Counted from the stretch's first letter, positions 27,801 through 39,830 are shown. The stretch is DNA of 64,000 nucleotides from Hymenolepis diminuta (GCA_900708905.1 CAADRB010000004.1:1028740-1092739), one strand, 5' to 3'. A program made the numbers and translations. The notes: a model not told the origin generated them from the sequence alone.

Positions 27801-30602
27801 GTAATGGCAATTTAACCCTAATATGATCAAGGCAAATTTTGGAAATATTCGTTAATCAGTAGTTTTCAGTAAATACAAGATTCAAATGTACTTTATAGTA
27901 AACTTTCAGTGTAAATTCGTTGCGTGTTTTTGTAAAATTTGCCTATGTTTGCATATTTCTCCTATATGGTTGTTGGTGTTGAAAATTTAAAACCTACTTT
28001 GTAATTTTTCTTAAATTTGGTGTTCTAAGGCATCAACTTAACATCAGGTGTTGGCTTGACATAAAGTCCGATGTGTCTATTGTCAAAGCCTCTTAAGCCC
28101 CTGACATCTACAGACATGGTAGTGCGTGGGCTCGAATTTAAATTTTCTGTCAATGGAATATTGCAGTATTCAAATCTATTTTTCCATAGTAGTTCCGCAA
28201 ATGAAAGCTCAAAATAAGCGGTTAATTAGTCTAGCTCTTTTAATTTATCGGATTGAAAATCAAATTAAAAATAGTAATATTTTGTTAGAATGTTATTAAT
28301 TGCTCTAGGCGTCATATTATAAGTAGAAACAGTGTGGTATCAAGACGACCAAAATTAAATAGTTTTAATTTTAAAATTTCACATAACACCAAACGTTTAA
28401 CTGTTTAACGAGGGGACTCAACTACATTTGTTGGAATCATTCAGGTTAAAAACTGCATTGATGGGATTTGATAAATAAATATTACTGTGGCTGTGAAGGC
28501 GAACATATATGCGAGGCTGAGGTCACACAGCAAGTCAGGGCAGGTCGGATCGTGGCAACAAAAGTATTACCTTAGCTTCGGAGTCATCAACACAGCAAAA
28601 AAATCATTCAGTAATGTAATAGGGAGAGAAACGAGCCAGAAAATAGCATTGTTTGCCCCATGGTAAAGTTATTATGGCAAGGACCATACTACTGAGCACT
28701 ACTTTACAACAACGTAATGATTGTTGAAATAACAAGGTGAGATTAACTTGGTTTGCGAACGGCTTATCGATAGAAAAACTGTTTCTAGTCAGTAGAGGAA
28801 TCTTCGACGCTGCCAAGGTAGTGATCTATTGTTTCTTTGCAGCTACACATGCTACATATAAATTGCAAATTAGTACATTTAGAATTGTCTGTTCTACAGA
28901 ACCAGTGACATTTCTTATAACTGTTGACAAACAAATTTTAACGTGATATATGCGGTTGGCATGGAGAAAACGCAGTTAGATGTCACCTTCCTGGTGTAAT
29001 TATCCTTATGATATAATGCAGATCAGACTAGGATGAAAATGAACGAGTCATTTGATCGGGAGGAGACCCAGTTTTATCTTAACTGAAGTGGCACTTTTGG
29101 AAAGATTGAGCCTTCTTGAACGTAAAATATAATATAATGTGTAATCTCTTTTAGTCATTAATTTCTGTATTCAGGTCTCAAGAACTAGAGTTTTATCTTT
29201 CACCAACAGATAAGCAAGGAGTACTAAGACTTCTAGAACGAGATTTACTATTTTTTGATATGAATTAGCTAAAGCTTTAGGAATAGATTAATTCACTCTC
29301 TAAAGTAGTTGTTTTACGAGGAAAAACTGCAATACTATGACTAAATTCGTATCATTATCAATTGCTTTGAGTACGCACGATGCGGTCCTCATCTCATACC
29401 TTGTAGTCAGAGCAGGACGTAATCATCGATATTCATTGATTATATTTACTTCTGATCACTTAGAGTTTATCCTCACACCGTTTATTGTTTCTTGCTCTAT
29501 AAGAGTTATTGATAGCTTCACATGAAATTTTATGGCAAGAGTTAGCCTTATTGTTTACTATCAGGGAGTAGATCGGGGTTAGAATCCCAGAGTGTATGTG
29601 TCTGAGTCCAGAATTTAGGTTATTTTGCTACCAAGAGCAAAATTTATTAAAGTATTTCTCAATTTTCTTCAGTAAAATATGCGAAAATATTTTAAGACCG
29701 TGGAGACAATAAGCGGAAAAGAAAGTTAACTGTTCTAGAAAGAGAAAATGAAAGGCAATTTCGTATTGTTTTGTTAGTTAGAATTGGATATTTTCCACTA
29801 TTAGGAATGGCGAAAAAAAACTTTGCAGAAATTCGCCGGTGACTAGTGGTCAGCCAACAAGTCAAGTCAAAGTTCACAATATCTAAACTCATTGATGTTT
29901 TTCCGGTGATATGAATGGTTAGCTGCATTTGTTAAATTCAGTCAATAAGAGTGATGATAGGATGCGAGTGTCCCATTTGAGCGAATCTAGGAATTCATCA
30001 CTCAATCCAGGTTAGGTGTTGTTAACAATTTTCTTAATAGGGTTTGGAAGATTTCATGGAATGTCATCGGATAGTTGGCTAGTCTATAGTAATCTGATTG
30101 CACTCGTATATGAAAAATTTGCGATCATGATGATTAGTGCATTATCTAGGCTCTTCGTGTCTGGCCACATAATAAACTCCCTTTCAGATACCGTGATCCG
30201 AATATGATTGATTTCCCTTGTTGTAAAGTGTGTCGTTTATCTCTCGAAAAACTATAATTAATATGGTATTATAAGGACGTGTTCTCTACGTACGTGTTTG
30301 CTACGCACCTTACTTTCCTCGCCTTCATATTTGATTAAATGTTTGGCTTAGTTGGGTAGATTGTTGTAAATTCCCTAAATATTCTTCCACTTTTTCGATT
30401 TTCTAGAATGGAAGGAGTTACCTCTACAATTCCTGACAATCCTAATATCCGTGATCCCGTTCTCGATGCCCAGCTTAAACGTCTTCGTGAAGAAAAACAG
30501 AATCTTTTAGCTTCAGGAATCTATTACGAAGATGACGTTTTAATCATGGACTTGGACAAAGAGATCCAACGTCTACAAGTTGCCATCACAAATATCGCAT
30601 GA
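3883..30602 (+). CDS. CEP120: Centrosomal protein of 120 kDa
   Basis: CEP120 acts at daughter centrioles, where it promotes centriole elongation and ciliogenesis. Eleven exons: 3883-3925, 3968-4818, 4865-4969, 6017-6246, 6325-6454, 12298-12442, 12520-12650, 12720-12962, 13316-13549, 21981-22447, 30407-30602. Every junction is in phase and gives 924 aa (human about 986). The start (MPRKRCLVVLSVISG) aligns with the human N terminus. C2-like domains lie at about residues 1-120 (ELAWEVDR and HRLQRTP-like signatures), 150-290 and 365-530 (YPLFGTTNPIMTLPP, SQGYCAFEL, ISYSLVLDDFG). From about 560 to 850 it is coiled coil (YRTALELELWK, FAQEWKRREEERES), with a six-threonine run at 728-733. The C terminus DAQLKRLREEKQNLLASGIY matches the family's conserved last exon. 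Introns range from 42 to 8431 nt. No frameshift or lost block was seen. Confidence 0.95.
3926..3967 (+). other. CEP120: CEP120 intron 1, 42 nt, GC-AG
   Basis: Reading through meets a stop (TAA at 3952-3954). Removing GCAAGC...CAATAG rebuilds a Gly codon and joins VISG to RNFADNP, matching the family pattern (human ILEG-RHFP). No GT donor nearby gives a working frame, so this is a minor-type GC donor in a very short intron. Confidence 0.8.
4970..6016 (+). other. CEP120: CEP120 intron 3
   Basis: Intron from GTGAGT to TTCTAG. It contains no supportable gene; a 63-codon open frame at 5427-5618 has no recognisable content. Confidence 0.8.
6247..6324 (+). other. CEP120: CEP120 intron 4, 78 nt, frame-preserving
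   Basis: Intron GTCAGT...TTCAAG within the third C2-like domain. Removal joins LPKDISVYA to KYVYPLFG, as in homologues. It is a multiple of three with no in-frame stop, so retained transcripts would insert 26 mostly hydrophobic residues. Confidence 0.65.
6455..12297 (+). other. CEP120: CEP120 intron 5, 5.8 kb
   Basis: GTGAGT...TTTCAG. Flanking exons join in phase (AADFTE to FKARLL). No gene, RNA gene or transposon was recognised inside; open frames at 6652, 9073 and 10669 look like chance in T-rich sequence. Confidence 0.75.
15725..16487 (+). pseudogene. Decayed coding sequence of unknown family
   Basis: Three successive open stretches in shifting frames read as one eroded protein of roughly 240 residues: 15725-15937 (contains TKIKIERWQNND), 15937-16263 (contains GVAFFTGSQVENLNELL, with an in-frame TGA at 16105-16107) and 16311-16484. 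The frames overlap at the breaks, and the composition is mixed and protein-like, unlike the T-rich chance frames nearby. There is no intron structure. No conserved motif is recognised. Candidates, none proved, are an old integrated viral gene, a mobile-element protein, or a processed host pseudogene. Confidence 0.55.
20618..20745 (+). repeat. Possible dispersed repeat, copy A
   Basis: Resembles 41208-41335 with few length changes. Shared anchors are CGTGTCC, CCCTCTGGTTC followed by CTATG, GATAT, CTTATT and GGACCT, in the same order and nearly the same spacing. By-eye similarity only; divergence is high. Confidence 0.35.
23430..24706 (+). mobile_element. Mariner-like element, maT/DD37D type, full length but dead
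   Basis: About 1.28 kb, the usual length. The left end CAGGTATCTGAGGGCTC (23432 on) is mirrored at the right end by GGCCTTAGATACCT (24691-24704), each next to TA. The transposase starts at 23512-23514 region (MADNTITSEMKRHALLVSVKAKHG) and ends at TAA near 24585. Family stretches are readable across several frameshifts: VKAKHGNLEIARFLKV, NRGKSM, IRNVVHQDLG, VFQQDSTPSH, and a family-like final VEGGYME. The second catalytic Asp is present (24276-24278). The third is Asn (NPINYY, 24393-24395), and stops interrupt the catalytic region. The spacing of about 37-38 residues suggests the maT group. It sits inside a CEP120 intron. Confidence 0.88.
24885..25225 (-). pseudogene. Decayed minus-strand coding remnant
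   Basis: Starting about 25225 and reading leftward, one frame stays open apart from stops at 25163-25161 and 24944-24942. It gives about 110 residues with natural composition, including ILQKNIIDQHEWPMMF and AQVHRKFLMQVARAPLG. No ATG, splice signals or known domain are evident. It lies just beyond the right end of the mariner-like element and outside its inverted repeats, so it is not part of that element. It could be a fragment of another mobile element or of an integrated virus. Confidence 0.4.
29533..29588 (+). other. tRNA-like A/B box pattern
   Basis: TGGCAAGAGTTAG (A-box-like) is followed about 41 bases later by CGGGGTTAGAATCCC (B-box-like), close to tRNA spacing. Acceptor-stem pairing is not evident, so at most this is a tRNA pseudogene or tRNA-derived SINE head. 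Confidence 0.2.
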
Positions 30603-30771
30603 TTCTTTTGGGCCGCAAGAGTTTATGACTAAATCTACGCTTTGATTTAAACTAATTGAGTACTACCCGTCTTATTCCCCACAATGTAGGAACCTGTTGG
30701 GACTCCATCCATTACTCTTGCTCTTATGAAAATACTACTTATAATAGTATTTAAGCAGTTTTGTTTTCGAG

Positions 30772-30777
30772 ATTAAA
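30772..30777 (+). terminator. Probable CEP120 poly(A) signal ATTAAA
   Basis: ATTAAA 170 nt after the CEP120 stop codon, followed about 50 nt later by a long G-rich tract that could aid termination. It is the best poly(A) candidate before the next open frame. Confidence 0.45.
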
Positions 30778-30823
30778 GTTGACCCCCTTTGCACCTTTTT
30801 ATTTATCATTCATTCTTTGTCTT

Positions 30824-30846
30824 GGCGGCGGGGGAAGGGGGTGGGG
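30824..30846 (+). other. G-rich tract, potential G-quadruplex
   Basis: GGCGGCGGGGGAAGGGGGTG then GGG: several G runs with loops of one or two bases on the coding strand, in otherwise AT-rich DNA. It lies just downstream of the likely CEP120 poly(A) site. A pause or termination role is inference. Confidence 0.5.
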
Positions 30847-31620
30847 ATTAATTGCTGTGACTATACACATTCGAACACAAAAACAGTTTTATTTAATATT
30901 TGCTTGAAAAAAATAATTCTGAGAAACATTTAAGAGGCAATCGTGCAGACCCTACTTGGTTAAAAGTCATAACTGCTATTGATGATCGTATATGATGTAT
31001 GTATTAACTATTAAATCAGTGATTGTTCTTATAACTTTGACTTAACTATGCTTTCTGGGAAATATACGTTAAATCAAAAATTCTTTTGAATAATGAAAAG
31101 GTTAGCTATTCAGCTCCACTGTGAATAAAATATTACACTGAATTAGGTCTCCTTTATTCAAAATATTAAGTGCAATACTTTGAAGTGAATGAGGAAAAAT
31201 CAAACGATCCTTGAAATGTCCATTATAAACTGGCAAATGCTTTTGTGATTTGACTTAATTGGACAATTTTATTTTAATATAAAGAAATTGTCGTTGAATT
31301 TGTACTTGTGTGACAGTAGCTAAGAGATTTTTACTCGTTACTTAATAATAGTATACGAATGTGACAGAATGCAGAAGAAGGAAATGAAACATGAAAAAGT
31401 ACGGAAACTATTGAATTGTATTGTATGGGTAAATGAACGCAACGAAAATTAGTTAAATGATATTCCACGCGGTCACAAAGTGCAATAAGCGGAGACAATT
31501 GAATTGAACAGAGCGGCCAATAATCGAGAAACGGTCTAATCGATCAACCATAAATTCTGACCGAAGTCTCTATACAAACTATAAATCAACCGCATTGGTG
31601 AGATGGTTCCCTATTTTCAG

Positions 31621-31850
31621 TGTACAATTGGAATTTACTAAAGGAAATAATGTTGATTGCTGTAAGAGAAGTTTTGTTGGATGCAACTTTTGATGATGAC
31701 AATATGCAACTTGGTTATCCCAAGAATACATCCGAACAAATATGGAGAAGTCAGATTAAAAATACTGCCTATAACTTTATCAAAGCTGTTAAAACTTATG
31801 GACTCAATAAAATAACCAAAAAATCGATAAAAAGACCAAATCCAGTATGA
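31621..31850 (+). CDS. Possible terminal exon of an unknown gene
   Basis: A 76-codon open stretch directly after a strong acceptor (CCCTATTTTCAG at 31609-31620), ending in TGA at 31848-31850. It is acidic at the start and lysine-rich at the end (MLIAVREVLLDATFDDDN ... ITKKSIKRPNPV). A short upstream open stretch beginning ATG at 31369 could splice to it in phase, but this is weak. No family is recognised. It may equally be a remnant of the kind seen elsewhere in the window. Confidence 0.3.
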
Positions 31851-33499
31851 ATATCTCTATTGCAAGATCTCACGTCACCGATTACGAGATGACGCCATAT
31901 TACATAATAATCAATTGGTCAGTTTAAACAAAACCGTAATTTTTATAAACAATTAACATTAACAGTCAATGAGCATTTAAAATTGTTTATTTTATTTTTC
32001 ACGTACAAAAATACTTCTTTTTATCTAATCTCTTCCATCTAAAGTTCTTCACCATAGCTGTTGGACGTTGGATCAGCTTGAAATCGCTTGAGGGGAAGGG
32101 GGACTACCTGACGCGTCTTGAACGAAAATTGTGTTAAATACTGGGAACACCAATACTCCCAGGACTGCAGTCATTTGACGTTTGTTGCGATATTGTTCGA
32201 AATCTTAAAAGGAACGCGTCAAGAATTTTTTTCTCTTGTCTCCTTCCCCACGTGACTTCTGAAGTCCCCACTTCGGAGTGTTAGCGAATCGCTCTGCCGG
32301 ACCATTCGATTAAGGATGGTATGATAGAGAATAGATGTGAGAGATTTTATGACTCTAGCAAAAATTTTGAAAAAGGACAGAAAAGAATTGGGTGTCGTTA
32401 TCGGTTACAACGGTCTCTGATTGCTCATGAGTTGAAACCAAATGGCGAAGACTACCGATCAACATAATAGTTGTGGCAGACTTTAGAGAAATGACTTCTG
32501 GCCACTTTGAGAGTGGATCTAAAAGGACAGGATAGGAGAGACAATCGACAGGTCAAGCGAAATCCAAGTATACACGGAGCCTCATTTGTAAGCCAGTGAC
32601 GAGGTTACTAGTTTGGTGGAATTTTAGCCGCTTGTTAACATTTAGGACATCTTCGCACAGCTGCTTTGATTAGCTTGTATGTGCCGCCAAGTCCGTATGT
32701 GAATGTTCGTGCGATTACTCTCACGCGGTTAACACGGAGATGACCGCCGTGGAACCGTTGTAACGTAGTTCGTTTTAATGCAAGAGGAATGACCACACGA
32801 TCTGCAAGCACTAAGCATGAATCAACTACAGACAGATTATCACGTCATCTAGAGTTGGAGAAAATCGCTCTATTGAGTTGATTTTGGCCATCATGTGAGA
32901 ACATATTCAATAGCCTTCTTGAGCAATGAATCTTTAGCTCTCACATTTTGTATATCATTTCCAGTTATTGGGAATTTGAGTACAGCTTCAGATAATAATA
33001 TGTATATCGTCTTCCACAGTTAGACTTGAAACGACTGCTTCCTCGTCAGTAAATTTCTGGTGGTCAGCTTACTCGAATTCCGTTGTTTTCTGATACTCTA
33101 TTAGTGAATTCATAGTCAAAAAGAGTGGGTAAACAACACTGAAGTTGTAGTATAAGGTGTAACACACTTTTTGGATCCGAAAATCGAGATGAGTAGTTTA
33201 TGAACCATAAATAGAGAGAAATTTTGACCCCAGATGAATGTATTGTACTATTTAACAATGAAACTGATGGCTAGTCGTAGTAAAGGTTTAGCAAACATAA
33301 GGAACCATCATGGAAAACGTAAGGGGTACTGTTCCAACGACATTGTCGAAAGCATCTACTGTCACTATGACTGTTAGATTCTGGCTGTAATAGAAGTCGG
33401 TATGCACTTCAACTTTGTGAAATCTCTCCCACATTTGAGAACCCAATTCCACTTAGCGCCTTTTCTCAATAACTCATTTAGAAGAGCCCTAAGATAATG

Positions 33500-34100
33500 C
33501 AGCGCTGATAAAAGTGCATTGTAATGGCTGATTAGTTCTAGGAATGATCATGGCGCGGTGGTGTCCACAGGCTGCGGCACATTCATAATTGTCCGAAGCT
33601 TTTCTAGATCCGGACGACAGCCATTTTCACCGAAGGAAAACCCTAGGTATTTAATGAATGGTACTAGAAATGTTCAGTTTTCAGTTAGAAGACGGGGCCA
33701 TACTTATTTATGATCCAAAGTAGTGTGATGATGCCTTCTTGAACGGCCTACAACGATTATGTCGCCTAGGTATGCAATAGTACCAAAGAGGCCCAATATA
33801 ATGGTATCCGTTATTTGTTGGAAAATAGCAGGAGTTGTTTCAACACAAAATGGAAGTCTGGTGTATTAGAATAGACCACGATGAGTATTGATAGTCAGTA
33901 GCTCTCGTGACTTTGCTACAACGTCATTTCGTAAATAAGCCTCTACTAAATCAAATTTTGCAAGGCATGTACCACCATTCAGTAAAAAGTAAATGTGAAA
34001 CGGGTGGAGGGTCACAACTGGACTTCTAAGCCGGATAGTTCCATTTGCCTTTAATTAAGAAACAGGTTTTAAAATGTCCCTTTTTTCCAGATGTTTACGT
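33500..34100 (-). pseudogene. Reverse transcriptase domain of the gypsy element
   Basis: Contains LAKFDLVEAYL (around 33966-33932, with the first catalytic Asp), THRGLF followed by a stop, then YTRLPFCV, and AYLGDIIVVGRS (around 33775-33740), where the catalytic YLDD box has become YLGD. Downstream KYLGFSFGENGCRPD is the usual connection motif. The Asp-to-Gly change and stops make it inactive. Confidence 0.85.
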
Positions 34101-34694
34101 TCTTCATACGCCATAGGGCTGTTAGTGGAACTGGCCTCTTAGGTTGGAAAACTAACTGAATATTCGGCATTAGTTTAGTGTCGCATTTGTGCCATCACAT
34201 AGACCAAAACCTTCTTTATATACCTCGTAAAAGACCTGGATCACATCTCTATTGTGAATGAAGTGGTGGGTTTGGCAAATTCCACACGACTACACATTGC
34301 ATTAATAGGTGATCTAGAAGATCGAGTTGATGGATCCAGCCGAGACTAGAAAGATTGATTTTAGACTTTGCTATATGAGCTGCTACTGAGATACAAGTGT
34401 CACGTTACAGATTAGTTTCTCTCAGTTTGGCACAGGCACTGACAGCGGATAGGTAGACTGATTCCCGTTTTGGATGACCTAACGAATTCCACAGCTTCCT
34501 TAAGATTATGGTTATATCTGGAGCAGTATCAAGGTGTAATCGTGTCTATTGCCCATTAATCTCTAAGTGCACATCTTTTCGGTTTTCTTTGGTATCAATA
34601 CGAGACTGTTCGATCTAAGGTATTTCGGTTTGGGTTTAAAGAAAATAACACCTTTTATAAAAAACTTCTTGATTCGGTCCTTAATAAGTCTTGG

Positions 34695-35563
34695 TTATGT
34701 TGTTGGTGGACTATTGGGGAATCCCGGAGGAGGATAATAGATAATAACTTTGTTTATGTCCCATCTTTTGGTACTGTTTACGCTGATACTGCCTGAAAGG
34801 ACATTGTTGAGGAAATGCCAACATTGGCAGCATGGACAAGGTGAAGTTGTTTTTTGTTCGGCAGAAGGACTCGGTAGTGCCGCGAATTGCGTAGATTTAG
34901 GCAAAGATGTAGATATTTTGTGGACTAGAAATACCGGCATGGCTTCAGAATCAAATAGAGCTGAATCAAGGGCGGAATTTGTCATTATGACGCCTTCTCA
35001 GATCATTTCATTTTCACGTTGGGATTTTGCTCCATGAGTTTTAGCAAACCAGTTCTTAGTGGTAACCAAGGCTCCATCTGAAGTCTGAACTGTTTTTCTA
35101 TATATTTCGTCTCTGTAGACGAAGCTAAATTTATTACAATGAAAGTTCATAATGCCTGCAAAGTTATATAAATTCTCTTTATTCTCATTCACAAGTTTGA
35201 GGCAATTGGAGCAGCCACTGAAGAGGGGGAGGTTTCAGTCAAAACTACTTTCGTTACCTGCATTTTCACGGTAGCCAAATTCTTTGGGCAGGACAAATTT
35301 AAGTAAGATTCATATTCGACAGGACCCAGCTTCTTGACGAGGCAGCAAATTTCTGTTTTCTTATCCTATATGGTAGGGTTCACTTTGAACACATATTTGT
35401 ACTTCTTATACCACAACTGACACAATTTGCCGGCTTTTGGATCGTGGAGGAACTCGAGGACAGTCTTAATAACATCTTCAGCAGCTACAGGATCAGGAAT
35501 GTCAACAGGTGCAGAAGGGTGAGCAGGTGAGTATGTAGGTTCAAATGTATCAGTAGTATCCAA
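34695..35563 (-). pseudogene. Gag remnant of the gypsy element
   Basis: The N-terminal part (35563-35366) carries the capsid-like pattern EFLHDPKAGKLCQLWYKKYKYVF. Further on, around 34860-34820, the cluster CPCCQCWHFLNN is what remains of a zinc-knuckle region rich in Cys and His. The two parts are in different frames with a break between them. Confidence 0.65.
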
Positions 35564-38500
35564 ATGTTTCGAACCCTCAACTTTGGCTTACAGAATATGA
35601 TTAATTCAAACAGTTGCGAAAGATCCACGAACTGAGGGGGATCTGGTGAAATTTGGTTTTCGGCGTAGTAGAAAGTCGTCAGAGATTGTAAACTTTTTGA
35701 GTTGCCAAATGTTGTAACTTACTCCCGAAATAAAACAAACAGAAACTCGATAAAAGACAAAGTTCAATATAAGAGCCATTATTGCGATAAAAATCCACGT
35801 TACACAATGTAACAAGTTACTCCTTCATCGACAAAACTATTATCTAGCTGGAATTAACTTCTTAAATATTCTGAAAAGTGTAAAGGATAAATTACTACTC
35901 AAGGAGCTCATTGTTTCAGAAAAGTACACTGACATTTTACTTTTCTTTCCCTTGGTATATTCAATATTAAAATTTTTAACCCTCTCTTCAAATCATATTT
36001 TAAAAAGTAAAGAATTATGATTTTTCTATCAGATGGACTGTGCCATTTGAGTAAAATAGATTTATAAAGTCGTAGTAGCCATTAGTGGATATATTAAATA
36101 AAGATATCCTTTTGAGTAGAAGTAATTTTGGGAATGATAAAATAATAAAATTCATATACCTACATCAGACAATTTAAAAAATTTAAATGATTTAAAACAT
36201 ATACCATAATAAATTTTTTGAGTTTTATTTTCGGCAGTTTTCTCTGCTCTAAGTATCAAAAAATAAACTAACGCAGTTGTATGCTTTTCATTTGGCATAA
36301 GAGTTTGGATTAGTACTGAATCATTATAAATCCTAAGTAAAACAATAGTACATATATTATAAAACTTTCTTTAAAATTAGGGAAAGCACATGTTGTCACA
36401 AGCGCAAGAACAAATAATTTTATCCTCATCTGCTTGTTGATTAAGCGAAATTTTGCCGTTTTCTTTTGCAAATGTAAAGAAATAACAAATATGCTTTCTA
36501 CATAACTTATAATATTAGTTCAAGTATTTAAGGTAATTTAATTTTGCTACTAAGAGCACAACGGCAACAAATTCCAAAGTTACGAAAAAATTAATTATTT
36601 TAGTAATTTTTTTATAATATGCCTGTAGTTGAGTGTAAGAGCTAACAACAGTTTTAGAGCAAAACACCAAGAAGTGACTAGACCAAAATATACTGAACAA
36701 ACCACGATGAGGGTTCAAGAGGGTAAAGGTGATGAGGGACAGAGGTGATAAGAGGGAAGTTCAGGAGCCCGTAATCGACAAGCGAGTGTGTGTATGCATG
36801 GTGTGTTTGTGTATTTGTAAAAAGGCTTTATATAGTCTCGCATAGGGCGAATAGTATGAACAGACAGAATAGGTCCGAATGTCGCTGAGGTGAAACTGAA
36901 CCCTAGCAAACGTTCATTCAAGGGTCATTTTGTTAGCCACTTAATCCGATAGTTAAAATAAACGACTTGAGGACACTAAGGCTATGTACTGAGAACTAGA
37001 GGCTACTGTGAGGTCGAGATAATTAGGTCTCAGGGATTAGTGATGACATGCATAAAAATTTGGAAAACGTGTAGGAATTCATCCTTCACCGGTCCATTTT
37101 TCAATGTGAGAAAACACAAATTTCGACCTATAAATTACACATGATTTGGGTCCCTATCATAGGTATTTAATAAGTGCTCATAGGTACCTTTATGATTTCC
37201 CTCAGTCATTTTCTTAAAATCCTCTTACAAGGATCGGTTATTTCATTTAATCTAAGTTACAAGTCGTAAGGTATTGGGAAAACATGCTTCATCCATTTCA
37301 TTCACGTGATTTCCAAAATTCAAAATTAGCTAAGTCTAACTTGCATAATTCTTTTGTCTTTTCCTACTTCTCTATTTAATATTTCAGCATGAATTTTATA
37401 AATATTGAATTTTCTATTCCAAATATTAATTGTCACATTCAGGAACCGTCATTTTTCGAAAATTTTAGACACTTAATTCTATTTAATTTTATAAAATGTT
37501 GCAAACCTGCTAATGCAAATTAAGCAATTTGATCAATAATCAATAATTGGTAGAAATCAAATAACTATGGTTAATTAAAATATGTGATCAATTACTAACT
37601 CAAAATACAAATCGAAAAACAATAATTGTATTGTTGGAAATATTTCAAAAAATAATGCTTGAAATACGAAAAATTTGTTAACATTGTGATAGTATGCCGA
37701 ATTAAGAAGAATAAAGAAAATTAAAGACTTTAATCGCAATTGATGAACTGATCTGCAAATGAGCTTCAATGACTTTCATAAGATTTTGATAGGAAATTTT
37801 CCTGAAAATGGAGGTCCTATTTTTTAACCTCCTGGCTTTTATTTTATCAATTTATAAGGAAATGTTTATGTCCTTAGGGGTTAGCAAGGTTCATAAATTT
37901 TTTCACAATCACAATATTAATAATTCTTTTAAAGGGCAACAATGAATTGACGATGAAAGTCCTAAAAATCTACTATTCTATCGAGGGCTAAGTAGAATCT
38001 AACCTAGATCATTCCAAATCACAGTTCGTCCAGTATTACATTTAATTTGTTGACAAAGGACAGAAGTTAAGCAATGTTTTGTCCTCTTCATTAATTCGAA
38101 TTCAGCTTCAAAGTTGGCTCAGGATACTTTATCGATTTGGCAATTGTTTGAAATTTTTTGGGGGATATGTGCCGACATGATGACTTGAAGTTTTCATCTT
38201 TATCAGTCGGTCAACCTGGCCGTTAGGATTAAGAATGCTGGTAGCAGATTATTGACAATGTGATATCCACACTGACTGCTACGTTCATGATCTTCAGTAT
38301 TTGAAATTTTATTGATATGAAACGGCTGAAAATGATTACTTTCATGAGTTTTAGTATTCTGATTTCCTGATTGCTTTCCATTTCCCCATAATTGATCTTT
38401 ACATGATTGTGAGACGCAGAATCTAAAGTCTGTGCGTCCACTATTTGTGTGTACAGTTATTAATCAACATTAACATTGCCGTTTTCGGAATTTATTTTGG

Positions 38501-39823
38501 ATGTACAAGTAATCTCGCCAGTTTTACTCTGTAATTATTTCACTTCCATTTAAAAATTGATTTCAAAATTTAACTTACCTTCCGATTTTCGTTGATAACA
38601 CCATGGGATGTTCATCCAGAATGTTCATGGCATATAAAAGTAAAAGGAAATACATTACATTTCTTTAAAACTTCCTTATGGCCAATTTTGGTATTTTTTG
38701 ATAATTATGTGTAACAAATTACTGCGTATGAATTCGCACACCTAGATGTCCTTTAACGAATTTCTGCGTACATTCGCGGGTGTTCATGCTTATATCAATA
38801 TATTGCTGGTAGAGAAAACCTAGTGGAATAAAAGAAGGCATGATTAGATGACGGCAACAATAAGCCTAATAAGAGTATCTCAAATTGTGTTAAACGGCGT
38901 CTGTAGACACAACTATTATGAGCCAATTATCCTTCGGTCTAACTAACATTACTGTCATTTTCTGCTCCAGATGTGCTTCTGCTTCAACAGCTGTTTGGAA
39001 AATCTCTGCGCCAACATATTTAGCCTCTAATTTAACTCCATTTGCCTATCACCAATCTACCAGCCTCAACGTAATTTTTGTTTTTGCTTGTCTTGCGTTC
39101 AGAACAAAGTAGCGATTCGAATAAAAGGCGATGGCACCAGTCTATGGTTATTGAGTTTGTGAAACACAGAGAGCGAATTTGTTGGTACTCACATTGAATA
39201 CTACGTAAATACATTAGGATTTACTGTGGTCTATTTCAAGATTTTCACTGCTCGTGACACTGAATTTCGGAATTTTCGTTTATGCTAAAGGATTAATGAG
39301 AAAAATTTTCACGGGTTTCAATAATTAAATATGAACCTTTTATTTTCTGCTACCCATTAACTTTTTCCTGATCGTAAGCTTTCAGCATCACGAGTCTCTC
39401 AACCTCGCCTTATTTGTTCTTTTGGTGACCTTGATATCAGCGAATCGTACTATCAGTCTACGGTCACTGGAATTGTAGAATGCTGGCAAAAACTTGTAGA
39501 CACCCACACTGACTGGTAGTAGAATTATAATTAATAATCGTAATTTTTTCAACTGCCTGAAAATATATTTTACATAATACACTTTAAGCATTTTAATTAT
39601 CTATGAACACCAAAAAAATGTTGGAGTTACCTGTAGCGGATGCTACACCAATAATTCTTTTGCTACACCTAAGTAATCCTCCTAGCAGTCCAAATAGCCT
39701 CTGGTAGAGTCCTCTATTATCAATTCACTCCCAAATTAGTCAAGCTATGCCCAGAATGGTAAGAACCGGTAAGATGCTGAGTGGAGAGGGTTTATTGACC
39801 ACTTCGTTGCCTCTTTTTATCAA

Positions 39824-39830
39824 NNNNNNN
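39824..39830. other. Assembly gap (7 N)
   Basis: Seven undetermined bases; the true length of missing sequence is unknown. Sequence changes from AT-rich to a GC-richer patch right after it. Confidence 1.

Larger units (their letters stand above)
22448..30406 (+). other. CEP120: CEP120 intron 10, 8.0 kb
   Basis: GTTAGT...TTCTAG; a codon is split CG/A. It hosts the mariner-like element at 23430-24706 and the minus-strand remnant at 24885-25225. An open stretch at about 26160-26390 contains WELRKKAQFPERTFDSY but is too short to call. A tRNA-like pattern lies at 29533-29588. The rest shows nothing recognisable. Confidence 0.75.
32100..35563 (-). mobile_element. Degenerate Ty3/gypsy LTR retrotransposon
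   Basis: Read right to left, the parts come in the Ty3/gypsy order gag, reverse transcriptase, RNase H, integrase. Stops and frameshifts occur throughout, so nothing is translatable. Gag occupies 35563 to about 34700. Reverse transcriptase covers about 34100-33500, RNase H begins near 33370 (VTVDAFDN, expected DAS), the integrase zinc-binding part lies at about 32800-32640 and the catalytic core at about 32590-32140 (SKWPE, VVTDNDTQF). No clear long terminal repeats, primer binding site or target duplication were found by eye, so the ends are uncertain. The order and the Cys/His cluster recall CsRn1-like elements of flatworms, which is inference. Confidence 0.88.

Noticed and set aside
34750..35037. 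95-codon plus-strand open frame
   Set aside because: Antisense to the gag region of the gypsy element.
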